Origin: Dorea phocaeensis
GTDB lineage: Bacteria; Bacillota; Clostridia; Lachnospirales; Lachnospiraceae
Length of the DNA: 64,000 bases
Direction of reading: 5' to 3'
Assembly: GCF_900240315.1 (NCBI RefSeq)
Contig: NZ_OEPZ01000002.1
Span: 496,001 to 560,000 of the forward strand
Shown here: in pieces, positions 43,910 through 52,973 of the stretch
Layout: every line of letters begins with the position of its first letter
How positions within the stretch are numbered: the first letter of the stretch is position 1
Notes under the pieces: generated by a model
What the model saw: the letters and a program-made list of their open reading frames with translations, nothing else
Database searches by the model: none
Told to the model about the DNA's origin: nothing
Program-made: the position numbers and the translations under genes

Positions 43910-46888
43910 TTAAATTTTAAAATCTTCTTCTTTCAGAATAATGCGGTCGGAATCATCGGTACTCTTGCCAAAGACACGTCTTGCCAAATGCTTAACATTC
44001 GCTTTCTGAGAATGTGCAATTGCCTCGTCCATAATCTCCTTTACCTCAGCAACCGTCACTGCATGATCTTCTCGCTGCATAACATCGATTCGGCTGTACA
44101 GCGCCAAAATTCCCATTTCATCCAGTTTATATCCGTTTTCTTTCGCATAAGTCTGACCAAAAGTAACCAGCTCATCATTAATAAATACTGGCAATTCCAA
44201 TTTAGAAGTAAATTTCTTTCTAAAGTCCGGATTTGCTGTCAGCAAACGTTCCAGCGGCTTTCTCTGATCTTCCAGTACGAAGAGCAGTTCCCCGGTCTTC
44301 TTTTCCATCAGATAATTCAATTCTTTGATTGTCCTGGAGTTCAGTTTTCCGGCCTTCTCAATAATAATTGCTCCACCACGAAGCTTCTGAATAATATTCG
44401 TAAGCTCCTTCTTGTTCAGAGATTCTCCGGTTACAATTGCTACCTTACCCTGCTTTAAGTTTCTCTGTTTCTGGATTGCCTTAACAATATCTACTGCCAA
44501 AACTGTCTTTCCGGAACCTTTTCGTCCGATTACCATAAGGTTGCCTGTCTTGGAAGTTCCTTCACGCTGTGCTCTCCGGTCGTTATCAAGCACTTCCACA
44601 ATCTGCTCACTCATACCTCTGACTGGCACGAAATAGGAGAATAGTTTCTTCTGCTCTTCCGTCAGCCCTGCTTTCAGACCAATCTCACTGGTTGCACTCA
44701 GATCATAGCGTCCGGTCACAACGAAGCCTGTATCAAATGGAACTCCGCTTCCTTTTGATTTCTTAATCCGAGCCTGAATCTCCTCTTCAGAAGGTTCTTC
44801 AATCTCTAATTCCTCTTCCTCAAAGTCAGTTTCTTCATCCTCTTCTTCGGCTTCTTCATCGAAGAAATCATCTTCTTCATAGTCCGCTTCTTCAAACTCT
44901 TCTTCAAAGTCGTCTTCAAAATCCGCTTCAAAATCATCCTCAAAGTCAGCTTCCAGATCGTCCTCGAAATCAGCTTCTATATCTTCTCCAAAGTCCGCTT
45001 CAAAATCATCCTCATAATCAGCTTCTTCGTAATCGGTCTCCTCAAAGTCTTCTTCCTCGAAGTCAGCTTCTTCGTAATCTGCCTCTTCAAAGTCTTCTTC
45101 CTCGAAGTCGGCCTCTTCTGCAGCTGCTTCTTCAAACTCTTCTTCCTCGAAGTCAGCCTCTTCATAATCCGCTTCTTCAAAGTCTTCTTCCTCGAAGTCA
45201 GCCTCTTCATAATCGCCTTCTTCGTAATCTGCTTCCTCAAATGCTTCTTCGTCCATCTCGCCGATGATTTCTTCGGCTCCATGAGCTGCCAGTGCATCTT
45301 CCAAGCTCAATTCTTCTGGCTCGTCCTCAGCTTCTTCCTTTTCCTGAAGCCCCATTTCTTCCATCAGCTTTACAATATCATCTGGAATTCTTCTGGTCTC
45401 TCCAAGCCCTGCCGCTGCAACATCCTCTTCTCCGGCCAGCTTTGCTGCCTCCTCGATAGCTGCTTTTCTTGCTGCTTCTGCTTCCTCGGCCGCCTTTCTT
45501 GCCGCCTCTTCTTCCGCCGCTTTTCTTGCCACTTCTTCCTCAGCCGCTTTTCTTGCCGCCTCTTCTTCCGCCGCTTTTCTTGCCGCTTCTTCCTCAGCTG
45601 CCTTTCTTGCTGCCTCTGCTTCCGCTGCCTTTCTCTCTATCTCCAGACGTTCCTCTTCTCTTCTTCTCTCAGCTTCTTCTCTTTCCTTCTGGATTCGTTC
45701 AACATCTTTCTGTTTCTGCTGCTCGATTGCTTCCGCATTCTGCTTCTGCTTTGCTTCCCACTCCTGAAGGATATCTTCAATTCGCATTTGTCCGGTTACC
45801 CGAAGTGCTTCATCCTTTTCTTTCATCGCCTTCTCTTCAATATTCAGGCTTCGTCCGCTTGCAAGCGCCACGCCATTTGCCAGAGCCTCCTGAAGTGTCG
45901 CGCCTTTTACAACCTTTGTAATAGAGGACTGTTTCATCGTATCTTCCTCTTTCGGCTCTTCTTCGTCCACCTCTTCTGACTCTTCCGGCAGCATCTCGCC
46001 TTCTTCAAAAGAATCTTCGTCCATCTCTTCCGAAATAGTCTCCGCCACCTCTTCAATAACGTTATTAGGCACTTCCATTTCTTCCGATACGTCTCCAGAC
46101 TCTTCCAGATCATCTTCTGCTTCTTCTGGCTCTTCCTCTTCCGCTGCCTGCGCTGCCATACGAGCTGCACGCGCAGCTTCTGCTGCTGCTTTAGCCTTCA
46201 GCGCTTTCTGCTGGTAAGCTGCCTTCTCTTCTTCCTTCTCTTTTTGAAGCTGCATGGCACGCGCTTTCTGCTTACCTGCAGGGCTATTATTATATTTTTC
46301 CTGCTGCATTGGCGTCAATGGCTTATATTTCATCTTCAATTCCATGGCCTGGTATACATATTTACCCTCACTGAACCATAGAATCAGGTCATCACACTCT
46401 TCTAAGCACTCTGCCGTCATTCCAGCTTCATGGTACAGCTTTGCCAGTTCATACGCCCACTTCTCAACGTATTCCCCTTTCTTAAAGTCCTCTAATGCTG
46501 CAATCTGATCCTCCAACGGTGCACCCTGTGCCTTTAATATCTTATATTTCAAAATATACTGATTTGGATCCTTCGGCGCCAGTTTTACAAATTCTTCATA
46601 ACAGTCAGATGCCTCATCCGTATCATCAATTTTAAGAGCAAGTGTTCCCAGTCGATATACGATCTTTCTGCTTCCCGGCGAACGGTCAAATGCAACAAAC
46701 AGGATATCCCGGCTCTTCTGAAATTCCCCATTCAATTCGTAAATCTCACTGACTGTGTTCAGCATGGACACACTTTTTACCCTTCTCCAGTCAATGGTAT
46801 CCGCAATCTCCATCGCTTTTTTATATTGCTTTTTTTCCATATATTCGAGCATCTGCTCTGTTTTTACCCGATATTCATATTTATCCAA
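43910..46888 (-). CDS. TPR - acidic repeat - AAA-like P-loop protein of unknown function
   Basis: The product has ~992 residues. The TTG at 46888 is chosen because AGGTGA ends 5 nt upstream; two GTGs just before it overlap that site. Order: tetratricopeptide-like helices (~1-200), an Ala/Glu/Lys coiled coil, (A)EEEAARKA repeats, then ~140 residues of EEADFEEEDF/EEADYEE repeats. At the end is a P-loop ATPase-like domain (~745-950) with GRKGSGKT (788-795), related in pattern to the CbbX/EccA AAA group. The Walker B position reads GAIIIEKAG, where these ATPases usually have a D-E pair, so hydrolysis may be weak. No signal peptide or membrane helix. It could be a scaffold or chaperone-like protein. 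Confidence 0.75.
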   Translation of the reverse strand: MDKYEYRVKTEQMLEYMEKKQYKKAMEIADTIDWRRVKSVSMLNTVSEIYELNGEFQKSRDILFVAFDRSPGSRKIVYRLGTLALKIDDTDEASDCYEEFVKLAPKDPNQYILKYKILKAQGAPLEDQIAALEDFKKGEYVEKWAYELAKLYHEAGMTAECLEECDDLILWFSEGKYVYQAMELKMKYKPLTPMQQEKYNNSPAGKQKARAMQLQKEKEEEKAAYQQKALKAKAAAEAARAARMAAQAAEEEEPEEAEDDLEESGDVSEEMEVPNNVIEEVAETISEEMDEDSFEEGEMLPEESEEVDEEEPKEEDTMKQSSITKVVKGATLQEALANGVALASGRSLNIEEKAMKEKDEALRVTGQMRIEDILQEWEAKQKQNAEAIEQQKQKDVERIQKEREEAERRREEERLEIERKAAEAEAARKAAEEEAARKAAEEEAARKAAEEEVARKAAEEEAARKAAEEAEAARKAAIEEAAKLAGEEDVAAAGLGETRRIPDDIVKLMEEMGLQEKEEAEDEPEELSLEDALAAHGAEEIIGEMDEEAFEEADYEEGDYEEADFEEEDFEEADYEEADFEEEEFEEAAAEEADFEEEDFEEADYEEADFEEEDFEETDYEEADYEDDFEADFGEDIEADFEDDLEADFEDDFEADFEDDFEEEFEEADYEEDDFFDEEAEEEDEETDFEEEELEIEEPSEEEIQARIKKSKGSGVPFDTGFVVTGRYDLSATSEIGLKAGLTEEQKKLFSYFVPVRGMSEQIVEVLDNDRRAQREGTSKTGNLMVIGRKGSGKTVLAVDIVKAIQKQRNLKQGKVAIVTGESLNKKELTNIIQKLRGGAIIIEKAGKLNSRTIKELNYLMEKKTGELLFVLEDQRKPLERLLTANPDFRKKFTSKLELPVFINDELVTFGQTYAKENGYKLDEMGILALYSRIDVMQREDHAVTVAEVKEIMDEAIAHSQKANVKHLARRVFGKSTDDSDRIILKEEDFKI
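44880..45245 (-). repeat. Acidic Asp/Glu-Phe/Tyr coding repeats
   Basis: Degenerate 15-30-nt units encode EEADFEEEDFEEADYEE and EADFEDDFEADFEDD runs. The regular spacing of one aromatic residue per four to five acidic ones is striking. A Ser/Phe/Cys-rich frame opposite is a shadow. Confidence 0.85.
45470..45645 (-). repeat. AARKAAEEE coding repeats
   Basis: About six direct repeats of ~24 nt encode (E)EEAARKAA, forming a continuous single alpha-helix or coiled coil between the TPR and acidic parts of the same protein. Confidence 0.8.
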
Positions 46889-47884
46889 CACACTCACCTC
46901 AAATTTTTATTTAAGTCTCTAATTTCTTACAATTATACATATATAAGTCTATCACAAGGCATGCACATTGTCAAAAAATATGCGGATAAAGTTCTCAAAA
47001 TACATCAAAATAGCCACCATATTCTCTTCAGATTATGATGGCTATTTTGTATTAAATTTTATCATATTCTTCTTTCAACAAATCGGAGGGTTCGTTGATT
47101 TTAACATTCCCATTCGCCTATCTTCTTTTATCTTTCGATATATAACTCAAAGTCTCTGATTATCTTCCGAAAATGATCGTTTTTAATCTTCGATATCACT
47201 ATTTATATCTCCCGATTGATCTATATAGCTTCTTCTCTCGACTTGAATATCTATAACCATTCCCATTATAGCCAGTGCCCTTATCATTTGTCTATAATCG
47301 TATTAAGTTATTCTTCCTATAGCCGCTACACTACATAGCGTCGTATAAATCTGATATATTAGGTAATGTTTCTTTACACATCTTCTAATACCTTTGAACT
47401 ATGTGTGGTAACTTTACTCAATATGTCTGCAAATGCAATCTATCTATCCGGTTTTACAACTCCGATTACTTTTCTTTATCTATTGATACCGGCTTATTAT
47501 CCTCTATTTTTAAGGCTTACTTTACGGGAATCTTCATCTGCCGTACCACTGACATATTGATTATGAAATTCTACTGCATTGTCCAATGGATTAAGCCTCC
47601 TTCTTTCATATTTCCAATCGATCTGTTCTCACCAACATATGAAATTCAGATCTTTTATCCACTTCTTCCATATCTCCATATAATAAATTGTTATATATGT
47701 GATATTTCAAAATTTCCTTTCTCGTCAGAAACTTTTTTGTGGATCTCTTTTGGATTGACTTTATAATACCATCTCCGTTCTTATTTGTCAATACTATTTT
47801 TCATTTTTATTATTTTTATTGGATAATTTTGTTTTTATTTTTTGTTTTTTCAGTTTTTTATCACAAAATTATACAATTATTAAA
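46889..47884. other. Gene-poor, AT-rich kilobase
   Basis: No convincing gene. The minus strand from ~47791 to 47050 reads short protein-like stretches (for example VEFHNQYVSGTADEDSRK near 47500-47570) interrupted by many stops and frame changes. With the terminator-like hairpin at 47007-47048 in matching orientation, this suggests a badly decayed minus-strand gene. I cannot name its family. Confidence 0.4.
47007..47048 (-). terminator. Terminator-like hairpin with no intact gene
   Basis: aaaatagcca...tggctatttt with a partly paired interior and T-rich sequence on both sides. It would end minus-strand transcription from the decayed region. Confidence 0.5.
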
Positions 47885-47936
47885 TGTTAACCCGTGTGTG
47901 TTTTAGGTTGACATTCTTGTTCTCATTGATTATAAT
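47885..47936 (+). promoter_or_regulatory. BirA-type biotin operator overlapping a consensus promoter of bioY
   Basis: GTTAAC (47886-47891) and GTTGAC (47907-47912) are inverted half-sites 15 nt apart, matching the Firmicutes BirA operator pattern (TGTTAAC-N15-GTTAACA with one change). The right half-site overlaps a perfect -35 TTGACA (47908-47913), followed after 17 nt by a perfect TATAAT (47931-47936). Biotin-bound BirA would block this promoter. Confidence 0.75.
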
Positions 47937-47997
47937 CATATCAAATATGTTTCAAAACAATATTAAAATCGTATTTAGAAAGGAATGGTATCACTCC

Positions 47998-48579
47998 ATG
48001 AATCAAACAACATCAGCTTCCGTAAATTCCAACCGTCCCTTAACAACCTCGCGCCTGGTTCGCATCGCTCTGGTAACGGCAGTTACCTGTATCCTGGCGC
48101 CAATGTCCATCCCGATTCCATTAAGTCCCGTGCCAATTACGCTGACCAACCTGGTTCTGCTGACCGGGCTTTATGTATTAGACTGGAAGGATTCATTAAT
48201 CAGTTACGTAATCTATCTGCTGATCGGACTTGCCGGACTCCCCGTATTTTCCGGATTTTCCGGCGGCCCCGGCAAAATTGCCGGACCAACCGGCGGATAT
48301 CTTGCCGGCTTTCTGATCATGCTCCTAATCGCCGGTCTGATTGTTCACGCCTCCCACGGAAAGCGGATCCCTTCCATCTTCGGAATGATCCTGGGCTCTG
48401 CCGCCACCTACCTTTTTGGCACCTTATGGCTTGCCTTCCAGATGGATCTTGGCTTTATGGCCGCTTTGTCTATTGGTGTACTCCCTTATCTGGCAGGCGA
48501 TCTGATCAAAATACTCATTGCCGCCGGTATCGGTCCGGTTATTGGAGGAAGGATCAAATCCATCGAACCAACAAGATAG
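47998..48579 (+). CDS. bioY: Biotin transporter BioY (ECF S component)
   Basis: The 193-residue membrane protein has about six helices and BioY marks: PIPLSPVPITLTNLVLLTG, GLAGLPVFSGFSGG and GPTGGYLAGF. It captures biotin and works with a shared ECF energising module encoded elsewhere. The start at 47998 has a somewhat distant aaagga site. The BirA-like operator upstream supports the substrate. A terminator follows. Confidence 0.95.
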   Translation: MNQTTSASVNSNRPLTTSRLVRIALVTAVTCILAPMSIPIPLSPVPITLTNLVLLTGLYVLDWKDSLISYVIYLLIGLAGLPVFSGFSGGPGKIAGPTGGYLAGFLIMLLIAGLIVHASHGKRIPSIFGMILGSAATYLFGTLWLAFQMDLGFMAALSIGVLPYLAGDLIKILIAAGIGPVIGGRIKSIEPTR

Positions 48580-48611
48580 CATCTATTTTATACAAAGTCG
48601 CTAAGAAAAGG

Positions 48612-48645
48612 AATCAGGCAGCCCGAATGATAAAGCTGCCTGATT
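48612..48645. terminator. Terminator of bioY
   Basis: An 11-bp stem (aatcaggcagc / gctgcctgatt) followed by TTT on plus. It may also serve the convergent surface-protein gene. Confidence 0.8.
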
Positions 48646-48654
48646 TTTATCTTT

Positions 48655-51600
48655 TTATTCTATTGTTTTCTTGCGCGCAGTAATGATAGCCCCTCCTATG
48701 AACAGAGATACGATCACTGCTGCCAATAGCAATTCCACACGGGCCGTATCTCCTGTCTTCACGCCTTGTTGTGGTATGTCTTTTCGTCCCACATCTGGAT
48801 TATGCCCATCGGGATTGTCCTGATTTACACCACTTCCCGAATTTCCCACGTCTGCTTTTGTAACAATGACAGTCCTCGTCGCCTTTTCCTGATTTCCGGC
48901 AGTATCTGCTACCTCATAGGTTAATTCATAGGTTCCTGCAAGGCTGGTGTTCACCTTTCCGGTAACAACGATGCTTTCTGTAATATTGCCATCTACATTG
49001 TCTACAGCCGTAACACCCTCCATTACATCAAATGGATCTCCTTCTTTTAGCACCGTCTCCTTCGGAACTGTCAAAACAGGCTTTTCAACATCATACTGCA
49101 CATTAACATAATAGACATTTGTTCTGGAAATCCCGCCATTTTCATCGGTCACTTCTGCATACCAGCCATTCGTACCATTAGGGGCATCCTTCCACTCATA
49201 GGCAGCCGTCTCCTGACTCTTCACAGGTTCCACACTTCCAATAACATCTTCTTTGTAGACATTAACCTGAAAATCCTGCGTTTCCAAGCTCTTAATCCTT
49301 GGACTAATTCCAAGATCCGCAAATGAAATCTCAAATGTCTCTGCATCATTTAAATTCGCATCCTCAATACAAAATTCATTTCCCGGATTCGGATTCTCAG
49401 AAGGTTTTGCATCGTAATCTCCATAATTGCTATAATCCGATCCACCATAAGATGGTGTAAAGGTTCGGACTATCATCCGCTGCCCTTCTACGTCAAAATG
49501 AAGAAGTCTCATATATCCAGCTCCGCCTTCCATCAATCCCTGATAATCAAATAACATATTGTACACATTTCTAGTACTTCCATCCTCATTGGTAAATGTA
49601 TCAATTCTCGTCTTCGCATTATGATAGTGCCCGGACAGAACCATACATACATTTTCATTCTTCGCAACCACTTCATCGTGAATTCTCTGTGGCTCCTCTC
49701 CAAGCCCTCCGCTGGCAAGGAGATATTCATGGAAATTGAGAATCGCCTTTCTCTCCGGATACTGCTCCAGCACATCATTCATCCACTGGATTTCATCATC
49801 GCCGATTCCCCAGCCCATATAAATCATAATAAAATCGATTCCGTCCACAGAAATCAGATCATAGTGACCGCGATTGTTCTGATAACTCCCGCCATACCAC
49901 GGATTAGATGCATAGCGCTCCTCTCCGAAAAACTTTCCGAAATTCGAGTAATCTCCGTTCAAATGTCCCACATCATGGTTGCCTGCCAGCACTCCGTACG
50001 GAAACCGGGACTGATCAAGTTTCTGATAAGCCGCATCTGCCTGCTGCCATTCCTGAAGATTTGGTTCATCATCAATAATATCGCCATCGTGGAATAGATA
50101 CTGAAGATTCATCCGCTGCCTGTTTCCTAAAAGCCAATTGTGGATGTTCATCTGATGCTGATACTGCCCATTATTGGACTGATCCTGATTCCCTTCATAA
50201 TCCTCATTATAATACTGAGTATCGCTCTCCACCGCAAAGGTAAAGTCATACTCTTCCCGCGGCGTATCATTTTCGTTGGATGTCTCCACGTTATCCGGTG
50301 TCTCATTCATGGAATAAGTACCGATCTGCGGAAGTGATCCGTATTGAGGCGGTGTATATCCCTCCCCATTCTGAACGATAAATCGAACGCTTCCATCAAC
50401 CATATGATCTTTCAGCACAACTTCTCCTGTCAATGTCATACCTTCTTCGGAAATACTCTGCTTTGCATCTACCTTTTCCCAATTTTGGGAAGCTGTATTA
50501 TAAACATACAGAAATGTTTTTGCATTGCTGCTTTGGCCCATCCACTCTGCCCGGATCACCGTATTTTCATTTACATTCTCACCAAGTTGAATTTGGAAAC
50601 TGTCGTAAGGAAATCCATTTCCGTTATTCTCTTCAAAGGCCTTCTCAATGCTTCCACTTTCTGCGCTGATTCCACTGTCCTTGACAATATTGGCATCCCC
50701 TAGCTCATATTTTTCTCCCTTTTTAAAGGTTACCTTCATCTCATCTCCCGCTTCATCTGTCGGTGTCACCGCCAGCACAGGGGCTTTATTGACCGTCGTT
50801 CCATTTTCCGGAGAGACATTTTCTTCAATATCTGCTGATTCTTTTGGTGTCGTAAAGCGAATTTCCTTCTGCGCTGTATTTCCCACATGATCTCTTGCCA
50901 TAATTACAATGGTATGTTCGCCCGCCTCCATCGTAAGCGCCCGAAATTCATACGGTACCGTAATGGTCTTTCCATCCAGTGTCACAACCGTGTGAACCTC
51001 TTCACTGACAGCGTCGGCAGCGGTTACTTCAATCGTTCCACTGTGATACTGATGCCCCTCTTCTATATTGGTTGTAATTTGCGGCGCCGTATTGTCAACC
51101 GTCACATGAACTTCTTCTGCTCCATTTGATACGGCGTGGGCTCCGTCAGCTCCTGCCGTCGTATCCCACAGATACCGAATTGCTTCAAAATCACTGTCCT
51201 CCAGCTGAAATGTCGCGTAAAGGATCTCATACTTGGAAGTTCCATCACCCATAGAAATATTCGTCTCCTGGGAAGGTATACTCACATCCTGTTTTGGTAC
51301 CTCGTCAAGGTTCGTGTGTTCTACTGTTCCCAGCCCCTTCTTTGCCTGATAGGAAACCGGAAGCAGCGTTCTACCATTTGGAAGCACCATCCGGATATTC
51401 CGCAAAATAAAGTCATCATTATTTTCAATATTGTGTTCCAGAACATTCGCTTTATTTCCTGCGTGGAACTCTACTGTAATCGTCTTCATCTCCGAATCAA
51501 ACTGACTGGCATCAATGTCATAGACATAGGTTTTCACATCGCTATATGTTCCTTCATTGAAGATTCCTACTACTTCCCCGTCTACCGCCACTGCATTTTT

Positions 51601-52773
51601 AAAGAATACATCTGTATCGGTTGCCTCAAACGCGATCTTTCCCGGTCCGTTAATGGAACGCTGGGACTCCTTTGCAACATCAACACCATCCAGGAAAAGC
51701 TGCGATCCATCTGCAATGATCTGCCGTGTTCCAGTCACCACTTCTCCGTCTTGAAGATTCAGTCCCTGTGACACTTCTCCGTCTTCATTAGCAACACTCT
51801 TCTGCGGAGTTGTCACGGATGTGTATCCGTCGCTCACCTCAAAATAATAGGTAAATCCCTTCTTATTCAGAATATCAACCTGCCCGAGAACCCTTTCAAA
51901 CCGATCTTCGTTCTCTTTACTTCGCATCAAATTGTACGCATCAAATGCTTCCTGGCTGCTCTCCTTCATATATAAAGTTACCGTTTTAATTGTCGTCTCT
52001 TCTGATCTTGCCTCCACCGCAAATGCAAAGGATTCCGTCGCATTATTAAAAGAAGTTTCCGTACAGTCCGTCACCTCTGGTTCCTTCTGAGGCGTCACCG
52101 GATTTGCCTGCTGCATCGCCTTTTCACTCTCCGTAATAGTTCCCGGCGTCGGCTCTGCCTGGTCAGACGTCATCACAGTCTCAAAAGATCCCTTTTTCAA
52201 CTGATTCTGAAATGTAATTGATTTATCCTTGGTCGTATTGTCTGCACCATTTTCATTATAAACAACACAATCCACAACATCTCCTACATTAGAGGATAAG
52301 CTAACTGCTCTCGTCCCGGAATTTGCCATTCCGCCATTGGAAATTGAAATCACCTGGTTTTCTGCCAGATCTTTTCCGAACTTCTCGTTGAAATCAGAGA
52401 GTGTCAGGCTATCATTTGCTCCATTCTTAATCCAGAATACCAGACTTTCTTCTGCCAAAAGAACCTGATCCTCTTTCGTTTCCCACCACACTGTCTGTAC
52501 GCCCGTATCAGGATAAAGATACGACAGACGATAATCTTTCAAATTAACTGCTTCCTTCGTATTATTGCAGATCTCTATAAATTCATAGGCATCTGAACCG
52601 CCCACATTTGCACTGTCCGGAAGAATTTCCGTAATCGTCAGTGCTGGCGGTGCACTGCTTTCTTTCGCTTCTGCTGCCAAAACACCTTCTGCACCACTGC
52701 CGATAACGCCTCCCACAAACAGCATGCCTCCTGCCAGTCCTGATAATACCAGCCTCCAGCTTTGTTTCTTCAT
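48655..52773 (-). CDS. Cell-wall-anchored metallophosphoesterase with lamin-tail domain
   Basis: The 1372-residue product starts at ATG 52773 (ggagg 7 nt upstream). A signal peptide (LSGLAGGMLFVGGVIGSG) is followed by a lamin-tail domain (~45-170: ITEILPDSA, YEFIEICN), Ig/beta modules (~240-830) and a calcineurin-like phosphoesterase (~843-1090). Its metal motifs are D851-T-Q, DGD (896-898), GNHD (931-934), H1015 and GHYH (1048-1051). A DUF5011-type Ig domain, a linker and VKTGD, hydrophobic stretch, RKKTIE follow. Gln replaces the usual His in D-x-H. Probably a surface nuclease or nucleotidase/phosphatase. It complements the double phosphoesterase at 22673-28237. Confidence 0.9.
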   Translation of the reverse strand: MKKQSWRLVLSGLAGGMLFVGGVIGSGAEGVLAAEAKESSAPPALTITEILPDSANVGGSDAYEFIEICNNTKEAVNLKDYRLSYLYPDTGVQTVWWETKEDQVLLAEESLVFWIKNGANDSLTLSDFNEKFGKDLAENQVISISNGGMANSGTRAVSLSSNVGDVVDCVVYNENGADNTTKDKSITFQNQLKKGSFETVMTSDQAEPTPGTITESEKAMQQANPVTPQKEPEVTDCTETSFNNATESFAFAVEARSEETTIKTVTLYMKESSQEAFDAYNLMRSKENEDRFERVLGQVDILNKKGFTYYFEVSDGYTSVTTPQKSVANEDGEVSQGLNLQDGEVVTGTRQIIADGSQLFLDGVDVAKESQRSINGPGKIAFEATDTDVFFKNAVAVDGEVVGIFNEGTYSDVKTYVYDIDASQFDSEMKTITVEFHAGNKANVLEHNIENNDDFILRNIRMVLPNGRTLLPVSYQAKKGLGTVEHTNLDEVPKQDVSIPSQETNISMGDGTSKYEILYATFQLEDSDFEAIRYLWDTTAGADGAHAVSNGAEEVHVTVDNTAPQITTNIEEGHQYHSGTIEVTAADAVSEEVHTVVTLDGKTITVPYEFRALTMEAGEHTIVIMARDHVGNTAQKEIRFTTPKESADIEENVSPENGTTVNKAPVLAVTPTDEAGDEMKVTFKKGEKYELGDANIVKDSGISAESGSIEKAFEENNGNGFPYDSFQIQLGENVNENTVIRAEWMGQSSNAKTFLYVYNTASQNWEKVDAKQSISEEGMTLTGEVVLKDHMVDGSVRFIVQNGEGYTPPQYGSLPQIGTYSMNETPDNVETSNENDTPREEYDFTFAVESDTQYYNEDYEGNQDQSNNGQYQHQMNIHNWLLGNRQRMNLQYLFHDGDIIDDEPNLQEWQQADAAYQKLDQSRFPYGVLAGNHDVGHLNGDYSNFGKFFGEERYASNPWYGGSYQNNRGHYDLISVDGIDFIMIYMGWGIGDDEIQWMNDVLEQYPERKAILNFHEYLLASGGLGEEPQRIHDEVVAKNENVCMVLSGHYHNAKTRIDTFTNEDGSTRNVYNMLFDYQGLMEGGAGYMRLLHFDVEGQRMIVRTFTPSYGGSDYSNYGDYDAKPSENPNPGNEFCIEDANLNDAETFEISFADLGISPRIKSLETQDFQVNVYKEDVIGSVEPVKSQETAAYEWKDAPNGTNGWYAEVTDENGGISRTNVYYVNVQYDVEKPVLTVPKETVLKEGDPFDVMEGVTAVDNVDGNITESIVVTGKVNTSLAGTYELTYEVADTAGNQEKATRTVIVTKADVGNSGSGVNQDNPDGHNPDVGRKDIPQQGVKTGDTARVELLLAAVIVSLFIGGAIITARKKTIE

Positions 52774-52880
52774 GTCTTTTCCTCCATACCCTATCAAGTC
52801 ATATTTCTTGCCCTATTGAGCGTATCACGAAAAGAAAGCTTCTCTCTATCATTCTTTTGTAAACTTTTCTTTAAATGCAT

Positions 52881-52949
52881 ATAAAAGATACCCCTCTTAA
52901 ACAATGGGGATCTGCATCCTTCCCATTATTCCAGAGGGGCATCTTTTAT
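52881..52949 (-). terminator. Terminator of the PucR-hydratase operon
   Basis: ataaaagatacccctc pairs with gaggggcatcttttat, with an inner aatggg/cccatt stem, followed by T-rich sequence on minus. Confidence 0.75.
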
Positions 52950-52973
52950 TTCATTCTTTAAAATATTCTATTT

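Noticed and set aside
45281-45979. Cys/Phe/Leu-rich plus-strand frame
   Set aside because: Antisense shadow of the AARKAA and acidic repeats of the TPR/P-loop gene.
47401-47766. Plus-strand frame of 121 codons in the gap before bioY
   Set aside because: No ribosome binding site, no recognisable motifs, AT-driven composition; does not look like a protein.
47985-48683. Long frame overlapping bioY on the same strand
   Set aside because: Shifted-frame reading of bioY; Arg/Asn-rich and without similarity to any family I know, whereas the bioY frame has clear transporter motifs.
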